Origin: Sphingobium sp. C100
Lineage (GTDB): Bacteria > Pseudomonadota > Alphaproteobacteria > Sphingomonadales > Sphingomonadaceae
Assembly (NCBI RefSeq): GCF_000508185.1
Contig: NZ_AYOY01000145.1
Location: forward strand, 1 to 50,115
Reading direction: 5' to 3'
DNA length: 50,115 bases
This document shows positions 23,092-31,657 of this stretch, one piece after another; positions within the stretch are counted from its first letter, which is position 1; every line of letters begins with the position of its first letter. Below the pieces are notes generated by a model. That model ran no database searches. It saw only the letters and a list, made by a program, of their open reading frames with translations, and was not told the origin of the DNA. Both the position numbers and the translations under genes were made by a program.

Positions 23092-24612
23092 ATGGCGCTC
23101 GGCCCCCGCCTCGACATTCGCCAGAGCCAGTCGCTGGTGATGACGCCGCAGCTTCAGCAGGCGATCAAGCTGCTGGCGCTCTCCAATCTGGAAATAGAGG
23201 CCTATGTCGCGGGCGAGCTGGAAAAAAACCCGCTGCTCGAAACCGGCGGCGACGATGCGCCACCCGCCGCCGATGGCATCGACCGGGATGTCGACGCACC
23301 GACCCTCGCCGCGGAAACCGGGTCCAGCGACGATCTGATCGCCCAGGGGCTGGGCGGCGCGGACAGCCCGCTCGACGTCGATCAGGGCGCCGACATCTTC
23401 ATCGACGATGGCCCGGCGGACCGCATGGCGTCGGCCATGGGGACGGGCGGCGGCATGGATATGCTGTCGGGCGGCGGCTATGGCGAGGATGCGCCCGATT
23501 TCGACAGTTTCGCCGCGCCTGACGTGGGCTTGCAGGAACATCTGATGGATCAGGCCCGCGCCGCCCTGTCCGGCATGGACCTGCTCATCGCCGGCCAGTT
23601 GATCGGCCAGATTGACGAGGCCGGCTATCTGGAGGCGAACCTGCTGGCGACCGCCCATGGCATGGGCGTGCCGCTCCAGCAGGTGGAGCGGGTGCTCGGC
23701 GTCATCCATGGCTTTGATCCCACCGGCGTTGGCGCGCGCTCGCTGGCCGAATGCCTGACGCTTCAGGCCAAGGAAGCCGATCGCCACGACCCCTGCATGG
23801 CCCGCCTGCTCGCCAATCTCGACCTGCTGGCCAAGGGCGCCCTGCCGCAGTTGCGCCGCATCTGCGGCGTGGATGAGGAGGATATGGCCGACATGATCGC
23901 CGAACTGCGCGGCTATGATCCCAAGCCTGGCCTGCGCTTTTCCAATGATCGCGCCGCCCCGGTGACGCCCGACATCTTCATCCGCCCGACCGCCGAAGGC
24001 TGGGCGATCGAGGTCAATGGCGCCACCCTGCCCCGCCTGCTCATCAACCGCAGCTATTATGTCGAACTGTCGAGCGGCCCGCAGGACAAGAACAGCAAGG
24101 CATGGCTGGCCGACTGCCTCGCCAGCGCCAACTGGCTGGTCAAGGCGCTCGACCAGCGGCAAAAGACGATCATCAAGGTGGCAAGCGAGATCCTGCGCCA
24201 GCAGGAAGCCTTCTTCCGTCAGGGCGTCGCGCATTTGAAGCCCCTGACCCTGAAAGCCGTGGCCGACGCGATCGGGATGCACGAATCCACCGTCAGCCGC
24301 GTCACCTCCAACAAATATCTGTCCTGCCCGCGCGGCCTGTACGAACTCAAATATTTCTTCACCAGCGGCGTCTCCTCTTCGGGCGGGGATGGCGGCTCGG
24401 TCTCGGCCGAAGCGGTGAAAAGCCACATCAAGGCGCTGATCGCCGCCGAAGACCCGCAGGCGATCCTGTCCGACGACACGCTGGTCGACCTGCTCCGCGC
24501 CAAGGGCATGGACATAGCCCGGCGGACAGTGGCCAAATATCGCGAGGCGCTGGGCATCGGCTCATCGGTGCAAAGACGACGGCAAAAAGCGTTGAAGGGC
24601 AAGGCGGCGTAG
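23092..24612 (+). CDS. rpoN: RNA polymerase sigma-54 factor
   Basis: A 506-residue sigma-54. Region I (LDIRQSQSLVMTPQLQQAIKLLALSN) is Gln-rich as expected, region II is acidic, and region III holds the core-binding part and the helix-turn-helix (LKAVADAIGMHESTVSRVTSNKY). The RpoN box ARRTVAKYREALGI recognises the -24 promoter element. It should serve enhancer-dependent promoters such as the one found here at 31756-31772. Start ATG 23092 agrees with the family N-terminus. Confidence 0.97.
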   Translation: MALGPRLDIRQSQSLVMTPQLQQAIKLLALSNLEIEAYVAGELEKNPLLETGGDDAPPAADGIDRDVDAPTLAAETGSSDDLIAQGLGGADSPLDVDQGADIFIDDGPADRMASAMGTGGGMDMLSGGGYGEDAPDFDSFAAPDVGLQEHLMDQARAALSGMDLLIAGQLIGQIDEAGYLEANLLATAHGMGVPLQQVERVLGVIHGFDPTGVGARSLAECLTLQAKEADRHDPCMARLLANLDLLAKGALPQLRRICGVDEEDMADMIAELRGYDPKPGLRFSNDRAAPVTPDIFIRPTAEGWAIEVNGATLPRLLINRSYYVELSSGPQDKNSKAWLADCLASANWLVKALDQRQKTIIKVASEILRQQEAFFRQGVAHLKPLTLKAVADAIGMHESTVSRVTSNKYLSCPRGLYELKYFFTSGVSSSGGDGGSVSAEAVKSHIKALIAAEDPQAILSDDTLVDLLRAKGMDIARRTVAKYREALGIGSSVQRRRQKALKGKAA

Positions 24613-24848
24613 AGCGGCATCCGAGCGGAAGCTGTGGACCGGTCGGCAACCACGACACGGGGCGGAGGCGGCAGCGGACCGACCGGCCGCTAACCCGGCC
24701 CACACCCGTCATTCCAGCGGACGCGCGAATCCATTGAGCCTCAGTTGGCTGTATCGCCCAAACCGATATTGATGCCGCGCTGGCCTGCGGCCCCCTTCGG
24801 GTCGCGAGGATGACGAAAAGGTGGAGAGCGGACATCGCCTCCATCGTC

Positions 24849-24922
24849 ATGCCGGCGAAGGCTGGCATCCCACTTCTTCATCTGCCTCGCGACAGAAACG
24901 AGATCCCAGCTTTCGCTGGGAT
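24849..24922. repeat. two extragenic palindromes within a 370-base gene-free stretch
   Basis: ATGCCGGC-GAAG-GCTGGCAT at 24849-24868 and ATCCCAGC-TTTC-GCTGGGAT at 24903-24922 are inverted copies of the same REP-like family. They lie in the stretch 24613-24982 between rpoN and the next gene. The rest of that stretch shows only a partial copy near 24710 and no convincing gene or terminator. Confidence 0.75.
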
Positions 24923-24982
24923 GACGAAGAAGGGTGGGAAGCTGACAGGCAGGTTTCGGCAGATTTATCAGAATAGCAGACT

Positions 24983-25351
24983 TCAGGCCTCGCCGTTACA
25001 GAATGGGCCTTCCCGTTTTCGCGATTTTGGGTCGAGCGTCACGGTCAACACCCCGCAGCCACCGTCCACTATAGATGGCAGATTTCGATAGTCTCCGACC
25101 CAGCGGCGGTTACCGGCAGAAAGGTTATAGAACTTATTTTGGCGGTCTCGATTATCAGGGATAATGAATATGCCAATGATCTTACCATCAGGCTCTACCG
25201 AATAATATCGGGCATATTCCTGCCACGGACGAGCGCCCGCAGGCATCACAATCGCATTCTCGACCCTGTTCATTCCATCCTGATGTTCATCAACCGACAA
25301 AGAACAGCCAGCAAGAAGTAGCGGCAGGATCAGTGAACAAAGACGCTCCAT
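24983..25351 (-). CDS. putative small lipoprotein of unknown function
   Basis: A 122-residue frame beginning MERLCSLILPLLLAGCSLS: short charged start, hydrophobic core and a LAGC lipobox, so a lipid-anchored protein is predicted. The mature part has a WQEYARYYSVEPDGKIIGIFIIP strand-like segment and two late cysteines (GGCGVL, PFCNGEA). I do not recognise the family. The ribosome binding site is weak. Base composition is clearly lower in GC than neighbouring genes and it lies between palindrome clusters, consistent with late acquisition. Confidence 0.55.
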   Translation of the reverse strand: MERLCSLILPLLLAGCSLSVDEHQDGMNRVENAIVMPAGARPWQEYARYYSVEPDGKIIGIFIIPDNRDRQNKFYNLSAGNRRWVGDYRNLPSIVDGGCGVLTVTLDPKSRKREGPFCNGEA

Positions 25352-25627
25352 GATGCCAGCCTGTCATTTCATTTCAACGTCTGCAAGCAGACAAACGAAG
25401 CGTCCTGATTACAGGCAAAAAATGGTCGATCTTGCCCGGTCCGCTTTCCTTCCCGAATCCGGACGGACTGCTGTCGCGACGATCGAAGCCGAACCAACCT
25501 TTTGGATGACGATCGAGGGTGGATGGCGGACTGTCTGGTTTGGACGAGATAATCTACGATAGCTGACGCTGCGCGAATAAAAATCGCTCCAGTTGCTGTC
25601 ATTAGAAACTTTGCGCTAAATGCGATT

Positions 25628-25939
25628 ATGACAGATGCAATTCTCACCTTGGAGCAAATGGATACCGGGGTAATCTTTTACCATCACGCCGACGAGCGGG
25701 CTTACTTCGAGTGGCTGGAGCGCATCCCCTGCGTGGCAAGCGTAAAAGGCGAAGGCTCCAGAGGGCTGGTCATCAAGCTAAAGCGGAGGCCCGGCGAAGA
25801 TGACTTGCGGCAGCTTCTTGCGCTCGCTTTTCGCTATAAGCTCGACATGCGGAAGTTCGCCAAGTTCGAGAGTGACACCAATCGTCACTGGTTCCGTGAT
25901 CGCCGCATGTTCTGGTATAAGCACGTATTTGGAGCTTGA
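25628..25939 (+). CDS. hypothetical protein (103 aa)
   Basis: A 103-residue frame starting MTDAILTLEQMDTG. It is charged, with no signal peptide or membrane segment, and has an alternating pattern (YFEWLERIPCVASVKGEGSRGLVIKLKRRPGEDDLRQLLALAFRY) suggesting a small alpha/beta fold, and an aromatic C-terminus (RHWFRDRRMFWYKHVFG). No family recognised. Ribosome binding site poor. It lies in the same low-GC patch as the lipoprotein. The 276 bases before it hold no convincing gene. Small immunity-like or regulatory proteins are possible but not supported. Confidence 0.55.
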   Translation: MTDAILTLEQMDTGVIFYHHADERAYFEWLERIPCVASVKGEGSRGLVIKLKRRPGEDDLRQLLALAFRYKLDMRKFAKFESDTNRHWFRDRRMFWYKHVFGA

Positions 25940-26075
25940 TCCCGCGCCAACTGCACGACCGCTTTCCACCAGCCTTCAACCTGCCAATTGAATGAGCGTC
26001 GGGTTTGAGGGATGCGGATAATCTAGCGGAGCGACCAAAAATGGTCGCAACCGGCTACTCAATATTCTCAACGTC

Positions 26076-26320
26076 ATGCCAGCGCAGGCTGGCATCTCAG
26101 GCGGAGACGCACAGCAGCAGGGGTAGCAGCTTTCCAGCGCCGTCCCGCTTCGCCCGAGACCCCAGCCTTCGCTGGGGTGAAAAGCGGGGACGGCCGCGTT
26201 CAAGCGATCTTGCACCTCGCTCAACGATCCACTTCCGCTCGTTAGCGGACACGACGCTGTTGATCTCGCCTCTGCTCGCGTCCCGCCATATCTCTCGTCA
26301 TGCCGGGCTTGACCCGGCAT
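26076..26320. repeat. cluster of three extragenic palindromes
   Basis: ATGCCAGC-GCAG-GCTGGCAT (26076-26095), ACCCCAGC-CTTC-GCTGGGGT (26159-26178) and ATGCCGGG-CTTGA-CCCGGCAT (26300-26320) occur in the 789-base gene-free stretch 25940-26728. The first two belong to the same family as the hairpins at 11732 and 24849; the third is a related type. No convincing gene was found in this stretch. Confidence 0.75.
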
Positions 26321-26453
26321 CCCGCTTCATTTTTCGCGCCAGTCATGAAGAAGCGCACCCCGCTTTTAATGTTGGATTTTCTCTGATCTATCCTCCGGCA
26401 TGAAACAGGCCCTTCGCTTCGCTCCCGATCGCTTTGCCCATGACCGCGCCGGC

Positions 26454-26622
26454 GCGTCCGTGGCGCGTCGATGTGACACCGGTGCCGCGCCGGCGACGCG
26501 CGGGCGTGACCCGATTGACGCGCAGGTGGCGCGTCACGGACGCGTCACCGATACTTTGCAGTGACTTTTCGATCAAAATGCCTGCAACGGTGTGAACTTC
26601 GGGACTGGCGCGTCATCGATAC
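26454..26622. repeat. irregular GCGCGTC-rich direct and inverted repeats
   Basis: GCGTCCGTGGCGCG (26454-26467) has a near-perfect inverted partner at 26530-26543 (13 of 14 bases), and GCGTCACCGATAC (26542-26554) recurs as GCGTCATCGATAC (26610-26622). The element lies about 100 bases upstream of the aminotransferase gene. Function unknown. Confidence 0.5.
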
Positions 26623-26728
26623 CCTATTCCAAAAGTTGCGCCGCCTATCACCGGCGCCCTGCTTGACCCCAACCGGCCCAGCGGCAAAAGCAGTCGGCAA
26701 AGACCAGTTACAAGGATCGCCCGCCATC

Positions 26729-27580
26729 ATGTCCGTCGCTTATCTGAACGGCCGCTACCTGCCGCTTGCCCAAGCCCGTATTTCCCCGCTCGATCGCGGC
26801 TTCCTGTTCGCCGACGGCATTTACGAAGTCGCCGCGGTGATCGACGGCAAGCTGGTCGACAGCGCGTCGCATCTGGCCCGGCTGGAGCGCTCCACCGCCG
26901 CCATCGGCATCGCCCTGCCGCTCTCTCTGGCTCAGATCGAGGCGGCGCAGCAGGAACTGGTCGTCCGCAACGGCTTTCCCCAGGGTCTCGTCTATCTCCA
27001 GATCACGCGCGGCGCGGACGCGACGCGCGACTTCATCGCCCCGGCCGACCTGCAACCGACTCTCTTCATGTTCATGCAGGACAAGCCCCTGCTGGATACC
27101 CCCGCCGTGCGCACGGGCATCGCCGTTGCGACCATGGCCGACCTGCGCTGGGCGCGGCGCGACATCAAGAGCGTGGGCCTTTTGGCCCAGGCCATGGCCA
27201 AGCAAGCGGCGAAGGACGCTGGCGCGACCGAGGCCTGGATGGTGGAGGACGGCTTCGTCACCGAAGGCGCTTCGTCCACCGCCTTCATCGTCACTGACGA
27301 AGGCATCGTCACCCGCCCCTACAGCCAGTCGGTGCTGGCGGGCTGCACCGGGGCGGCGCTGACCACGCTGGCCCAGGAAAGCGGTCTGGCGGTCATCCGC
27401 CGCCCCTTCACCGTGGCCGAAGCGCTGACCGCGCAGGAAGCCTTCATTACCAGCGCCTCCACCCTCTGCCTCTCCGTCGTCCGTATCGACGGCCAGCAGA
27501 TCGGCGACGGCGCCCCCGGCCCGGTGGCGATGCGGTTGCGCCAACTCTATATCGATTTCGCCCGCGCGACCGCCGTCTGA
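26729..27580 (+). CDS. dat: D-amino-acid aminotransferase (class IV PLP enzyme)
   Basis: A 283-residue fold-type IV aminotransferase. The family pattern is complete: YLNGRYLPLAQARISPLDRGFLFADGIYE at the N-terminus, the PLP lysine in RRDIKSVGLLAQAMAKQAA, the Glu-containing EAWMVEDGFVTEGASSTAFIV and the phosphate-binding ITSASTLCLSVVRIDG. The LDRGFLFADG start resembles D-alanine rather than branched-chain aminotransferases. The start is ATG 26729; the frame extends upstream to 26561 without family signal. It interconverts D-alanine and D-glutamate. Standing alone, with no obvious operon partners. Confidence 0.88.
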   Translation: MSVAYLNGRYLPLAQARISPLDRGFLFADGIYEVAAVIDGKLVDSASHLARLERSTAAIGIALPLSLAQIEAAQQELVVRNGFPQGLVYLQITRGADATRDFIAPADLQPTLFMFMQDKPLLDTPAVRTGIAVATMADLRWARRDIKSVGLLAQAMAKQAAKDAGATEAWMVEDGFVTEGASSTAFIVTDEGIVTRPYSQSVLAGCTGAALTTLAQESGLAVIRRPFTVAEALTAQEAFITSASTLCLSVVRIDGQQIGDGAPGPVAMRLRQLYIDFARATAV

Positions 27581-27811
27581 CGAATGATCCGAAATGGAGG
27601 AAGCGCCCACCCCCAGCCCAGGCATAGGAAACTTCCTCGAAATCGGCCCGAACCGTCGCCATGGCGGACTGAAAACGGACCGGTCTGACAGGGCCTCAGG
27701 GCCGCTTTTCCGGGCTTTGCGCCAACTTCCCTCCGGAACGGCCGATTATCGGGCTGATCCGATCCGTTCTTGCTTTAGTCTCAGGAACGAAGCTAGAACG
27801 GGGACCGGACC

Positions 27812-28846
27812 ATGACGGAAGATTTTTCCTACGCCACGCCCTATCACGGCCATGACGAACCGATCGCCCGGCCGGACGAACGGCACAGCCTGCTCGTCAT
27901 CGCCGACGGGGTCGATGCCCAGGAACTGGAGCCGGTCGCCGACGCGGCCAATCTGCGTCTGCTCGGCCTCGCCAGCCTGTCGGATGCGCCGACGCGACTG
28001 GACGATCAGACCCAGTGCGATTCGCTGCTTCTCTTTTGCCCGGCGATGACGCCGCTGCTCGAACGGCTGCTGGTGCAGGTCGAAACCCAGGCGATCCAGA
28101 CCGGCATGGCGGTCATTCTGGTGGCCGGATGGGACACGGTTGAACTGGCCTTCGCCTGCGTGCGCAGCCCGCATACGCAATTGCTGTGCGATCCCGACCG
28201 CACCGAACTGGCCGCCGCCCTTGTCGCTGCGGGTGAACATCGGCCCATCAGCGGCAGCGTCCATGAAATGGATCGCGAAGGCGCACGCCTGCAACAGTTG
28301 AGCGAAGAGGTCGGCCGCCTCGCCCGCACCATCGACGCCCTGACCCAGCGCAACAAGGCAATGGCCACGCCCGGCATGGCCACGCCCAGCTTCGATCTTG
28401 GCCCGCGCATATCGGACCGGGCCAGCGACTATATCGGTATGCCCATATTCACGCCGATGGGCGTTCCGGCCCAGCCGGCCGAACCATCCCTGACCCCGGC
28501 CATGGCAACGGTCACGGCGCAACAGGTGCGCGACATGCTGCGCGCGCGCCGCATCCGCGCCGATTTCCTTCCCGGCGACCTGTTCGCCGACCCGGCCTGG
28601 GACATGCTGCTGGATCTGCTGGCCGCGCGGCTGGAACAGGAACGCGTGTCGGTATCCAGCCTGTGCATCGCCGCCGCCGTGCCGCCCACGACCGCGCTGC
28701 GCTGGATTCGCACGCTCACGGAAAAAGGGCTGGTGCTGCGACAGGCGGACCCGCATGACGGCCGCCGCGTGTTCATCGCCCTGGCGCAGGACACCGCCGA
28801 ATCCCTGATGCGCTGGTTCGGCGCCAGCCGCCGCCTGCTGGCATGA
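27812..28846 (+). CDS. MarR-type winged-helix protein with N-terminal receiver-like domain
   Basis: A 344-residue protein in three parts. Residues about 20-140 have an alternating hydrophobic strand/helix pattern (HSLLVIADGVDAQELEPVA, CDSLLLFCPAM, TGMAVILVAGWD) like a Rossmann or degenerate receiver domain, but without a clear phosphoacceptor aspartate. Residues about 150-180 look like a short coiled coil (REGARLQQLSEEVGRLARTI). The C-terminal 90 residues are a MarR-like winged helix (MLLDLLAARLEQERVSVSSL, then TTALRWIRTLTEKGLVLRQADPHDGRRVFIAL). It is probably a DNA-binding regulator; the signal and targets are unknown. ATG 27812 has no strong upstream ribosome site. Confidence 0.75.
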   Translation: MTEDFSYATPYHGHDEPIARPDERHSLLVIADGVDAQELEPVADAANLRLLGLASLSDAPTRLDDQTQCDSLLLFCPAMTPLLERLLVQVETQAIQTGMAVILVAGWDTVELAFACVRSPHTQLLCDPDRTELAAALVAAGEHRPISGSVHEMDREGARLQQLSEEVGRLARTIDALTQRNKAMATPGMATPSFDLGPRISDRASDYIGMPIFTPMGVPAQPAEPSLTPAMATVTAQQVRDMLRARRIRADFLPGDLFADPAWDMLLDLLAARLEQERVSVSSLCIAAAVPPTTALRWIRTLTEKGLVLRQADPHDGRRVFIALAQDTAESLMRWFGASRRLLA

Positions 28847-28857
28847 CGATTGCCCGC

Positions 28858-28885
28858 TTGACGCCCGGCGCGATTGCCCTAGATA
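28858..28885 (+). promoter_or_regulatory. sigma-70-type promoter of tRNA-Val
   Basis: TTGACG (28858-28863) and TAGATA (28880-28885) with a 16-base spacer lie 15 bases before the tRNA 5' end, as expected for a tRNA promoter. They overlap the end of the preceding gene's flank by only a few bases. Confidence 0.7.
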
Positions 28886-28900
28886 GGCCCGACCCCAAGG

Positions 28901-28976
28901 GGGCGATTAGCTCAGTTGGTAGAGCGTCTCGTTTACACCGAGAATGTCGGCGGTTCGAGCCCGTCATCGCCCACCA
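28901..28976 (+). tRNA. tRNA-Val (anticodon TAC)
   Basis: A complete 76-base cloverleaf: acceptor GGGCGAT pairs with ATCGCCC; D arm contains AGCTCAGTTGGTAGAGC; the anticodon stem TCTCG/CGAGA encloses TTTACAC with TAC at 28934-28936; the T arm contains GGTTCGAGCCC; and ACCA is encoded at 28973-28976. TAC reads GTA and related Val codons. Confidence 0.97.
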
Positions 28977-29050
28977 CCCCACTACCGCCCATACCATACG
29001 CCTCCGTAACATTCATGTTGCAGCAAGGGTCGATAGGGCATCGGTATTGC

Positions 29051-29218
29051 ATGTCACTCGCAGCCATCCTTGGCGGCACGCTCGCGCCGGTCCTGCTGAT
29101 GCTTTCGCCGCTGGCGGTGATGGCGGCACAGGATTGCACCGATTGGAAATGGACCGCCAAGGCGGCCAAGCCCAGCCGCGATACGGGCTGCCTTCCCCGC
29201 CGCTGGCCGTTAATGTAG
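29051..29218 (+). CDS. possible small exported peptide (55 aa)
   Basis: A short frame starting MSLAAILGGTLAPVLLML, with a hydrophobic signal-like start ending near MAAQ and a small mature part with two cysteines (QDCTDWKW, DTGCLPRR). There is no strong ribosome binding site and no recognised family. It fits the gap between tRNA-Val and the CHCC protein. It may be real; an ATG at 29014 in frame is an alternative start. Confidence 0.35.
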   Translation: MSLAAILGGTLAPVLLMLSPLAVMAAQDCTDWKWTAKAAKPSRDTGCLPRRWPLM

Positions 29219-29267
29219 CGCCGCGTAGCATATTGCGACGCAGCGCAGCCGCTGCTAATTCCGTCCC

Positions 29268-29495
29268 ATGATCCAGCCGCCCGAAATCATCCGAGTCTCC
29301 AAGCCCCGCGTATCCTGCGACGGTTCGGGGGATATTCCCGCCGCCCTCGGCCATCCGCGCGTCTTCCTGGAAATCGACGAGCATGGCTATGTCGACTGCG
29401 GCTATTGCGACCGCCGCTTCGTGCTGATCGGCAGCGTCGCCGACACGCCCGACGTCGTGACGAAGCCGGACATCGCCTCGGGCGCCAGCTTGTAA
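29268..29495 (+). CDS. CHCC-type zinc-finger protein (NDUFS6-like)
   Basis: A 75-residue protein with the zf-CHCC arrangement: Cys in RVSCDGSG, His in LGHPRVFLEI and the pair CGYC in GYVDCGYCDRRFVL. The fold is the same as the complex I accessory subunit NDUFS6 and is common as a stand-alone small protein in alphaproteobacteria. It probably binds one zinc ion; a link with respiratory complex I is known for the family, not shown here. It ends 44 bases before tldD. Confidence 0.9.
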   Translation: MIQPPEIIRVSKPRVSCDGSGDIPAALGHPRVFLEIDEHGYVDCGYCDRRFVLIGSVADTPDVVTKPDIASGASL

Positions 29496-29539
29496 TTTTT
29501 CCATTGGGCTTGGGTAGGGCCGCCCCTATATCGAACGGC

Positions 29540-30982
29540 ATGACCGATCATGCCCCCCTGTTCACCGACGCCCGCGGCCTGCTCTATCGCCCCGGCCTGC
29601 TCGACCCCGATGGCGCACGCCGTCTGACCGCCGCAGCCCTTGCCGGCTGCGACGACGGCGAACTCTATCTGCAATATCGGGCGAGCGAGAGCTTCGGCTT
29701 CGATGACGGCCGGCTCAAGACCGCCGATTATTCGACCGACGCGGGCTTTGGCCTGCGCGGCGTGTCGGGCGAGATGACCGGCTTTGCCCATGCCAATGAC
29801 ATCAGTGAGGCGGCGATCGCCAAGGCCGCGCAAACCCTGACCCTGCTTGATCCTGCAAAGGACCAGCCTGCCCCGCCGCCCCTGCACACCAACCGCCATC
29901 TTTATACCGACGTCAATCCGCTGGAAATCGTGCCCTTCGCCGAAAAGGTGACGCTGTGCGCCCGGATCGACGCCGCCGCCCGCGCCCGCGACCCGCGGGT
30001 CGCGCAGGTGTCGGTCAACCTGGCGGGCAGTTGGTCGGTGGTGGAAATCGTCCGCGCCGACGGCTTTACCGCGACCGATATCCGCCCGCTCGTCCGCCTG
30101 AACGTTTCCGTCATCCTGGAGGAAAATGGCCGCCGCGAAACGGGCGTGTTCGGCATTGGCGGCCGCTATCTCTATGATCAGGTAATGGAAGAGGGTGTCT
30201 GGAACCGCGCGATCGACGAAGCGCTGGCGCAGGCGCGGGTCAACATGCGCTCGGTCGCCGCGCCGGCTGGGGAAATGACCGTGCTGCTCGGTCCCGGCTG
30301 GCCCGGCGTGCTCGTCCATGAAGCGATCGGCCATGGGCTGGAAGGCGATTTCAACCGCAAGGGCACCAGCGCCTTTTCCGGCCGCATCGGCGAGCGCGTC
30401 GCAGCGCCTGGCGTCACCGTGGTGGATGACGGTAGCATGATGGACCGGCGCGGCTCGCTTTCGATCGACGACGAAGGCACGCCGACCCAGGAAAATATCC
30501 TGATCGAGGACGGTATCCTCAAAGGCTATATGCAGGACCGGCTCAATGCGCGGCTGATGGGGGTCGCACCCACCGGCAACGGCCGCCGCGAAAGCTATGC
30601 CCATGCGCCCATGCCGCGCATGACCAATACCTTCATCAAGGGTGGCCAGGACGATCCGACGGAACTGCTGGGTCGCATCAAGTCCGGCATCTTCGCCAAA
30701 AGCTTCGGCGGCGGTCAGGTCGATATCGTGTCGGGCAAGTTCGTCTTTTCCTGCACCGAGGCTTATCGGGTCGAAAATGGCAAGATCGGCGATCCGATCA
30801 AGGGCGCCACACTGATCGGCGATGGCCCGACCGCACTGACCAAAGTAGCCGGCATCGGCAATGACTGGGCGCTGGACGAAGGGATCGGCATGTGCGGTAA
30901 GGGCGGGCAGAGTGTGCCGGCGGGCGTGGGCCAGCCGACGCTGCTGCTGGAAGGGTTGACGGTCGGCGGCACGGCCGCCTGA
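29540..30982 (+). CDS. tldD: metalloprotease TldD
   Basis: A 480-residue TldD/PmbA-family protein. The zinc-binding HEAIGHGLEGD motif is present, along with GVFGIGGRYLYDQVMEEGVW and the C-terminal GGGQVDIVSGKFVFSCTEAYRVENGKIGDPIKGATLIGDG, a strong family signature. TldD works with TldE (PmbA) as a heterodimeric protease that degrades unfolded peptides and matures some modified peptides; tldE is not in the window. Start ATG 29540 agrees with the family N-terminus (LFTDARGLLYRPGLLD). Confidence 0.95.
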   Translation: MTDHAPLFTDARGLLYRPGLLDPDGARRLTAAALAGCDDGELYLQYRASESFGFDDGRLKTADYSTDAGFGLRGVSGEMTGFAHANDISEAAIAKAAQTLTLLDPAKDQPAPPPLHTNRHLYTDVNPLEIVPFAEKVTLCARIDAAARARDPRVAQVSVNLAGSWSVVEIVRADGFTATDIRPLVRLNVSVILEENGRRETGVFGIGGRYLYDQVMEEGVWNRAIDEALAQARVNMRSVAAPAGEMTVLLGPGWPGVLVHEAIGHGLEGDFNRKGTSAFSGRIGERVAAPGVTVVDDGSMMDRRGSLSIDDEGTPTQENILIEDGILKGYMQDRLNARLMGVAPTGNGRRESYAHAPMPRMTNTFIKGGQDDPTELLGRIKSGIFAKSFGGGQVDIVSGKFVFSCTEAYRVENGKIGDPIKGATLIGDGPTALTKVAGIGNDWALDEGIGMCGKGGQSVPAGVGQPTLLLEGLTVGGTAA

Positions 30983-31073
30983 CCGTCCCGCATGCCGGGC
31001 GGCCCCACGACCACCGGAGCGATTCCCCATATGAATGGTGGGAACCCTCCGGCCGGTTCGACATTGGTCCTGC

Positions 31074-31649
31074 ATGAACATGCTGACTGATAGCCATGAC
31101 GCCGTCACCGCCGACTGGGCGGCCGCACTGCTCGATTTCTGGTTCAACCAGGTGGGCGAGGCGGGGTGGTGGAGCCATGACCCTGCGCTCGACCGGCAAT
31201 GCGCCGGTGCGTTTGAGGCGCTGTGGCGGGAAAAGCAGAGCCTGTCGGCGGAAGCTTTCCTCGACCGGGCCGACGATGCGTTGGCGGCAGTCCTGCTGTT
31301 CGACCAGATGCCGCGCAACATGTTCCGCGATACCGCACAGGCCTTTGCCACCGACCCGCTGGCGCGCGAGGTGGCGCGCGGGGCCATTGCCCATGGCTAT
31401 GACATTCAGATCGGCGGCGCGGGCCGCCTCTTTTTCTACATGCCGTTCCAGCATAGCGAGGCAATGGAAGATCAGGAGATGTCGCTGAGCCTGTTCGAGG
31501 GCGCGGGCGATGAAAGGTCGATCAATTTTGCGCGCGAGCACCACGCCATTGTCGCCCGCTTCGGCCGTTTTCCGCATCGCAATGACGTGCTGGGGCGTGA
31601 AACGCTGCCAGAAGAAGCAGAGGCGGCTCAGAAAGGCGCGGGCTGGTAG
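31074..31649 (+). CDS. DUF924 family protein
   Basis: A 191-residue protein of the all-helical DUF924 family. Diagnostic parts are LLDFWFNQVGEAGWW, AVLLFDQMPRNMFRDTAQAFATDPLA and FFYMPFQHSEAMEDQEMSLSLF, followed by FAREHHAIVARFGRFPHRNDVLGR. The fold is related to TPR-like helical bundles; the biochemical role is not established. It is probably monocistronic, between tldD and the glnK control region. Start ATG 31074; ATG 31080 is nearly equivalent. Confidence 0.92.
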   Translation: MNMLTDSHDAVTADWAAALLDFWFNQVGEAGWWSHDPALDRQCAGAFEALWREKQSLSAEAFLDRADDALAAVLLFDQMPRNMFRDTAQAFATDPLAREVARGAIAHGYDIQIGGAGRLFFYMPFQHSEAMEDQEMSLSLFEGAGDERSINFAREHHAIVARFGRFPHRNDVLGRETLPEEAEAAQKGAGW

Positions 31650-31657
31650 CCGCCTGA

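Noticed and set aside
25350..25647. Two opposing short frames in the gap before the 103-residue gene
   Set aside because: Neither has a ribosome site, a recognisable domain or a convincing composition; one overlaps the start of the better-supported gene at 25628.
28901..29267. tRNA-Val as an integration site for a mobile element
   Set aside because: No integrase, no repeated tRNA 3' end and no foreign genes are seen next to it.
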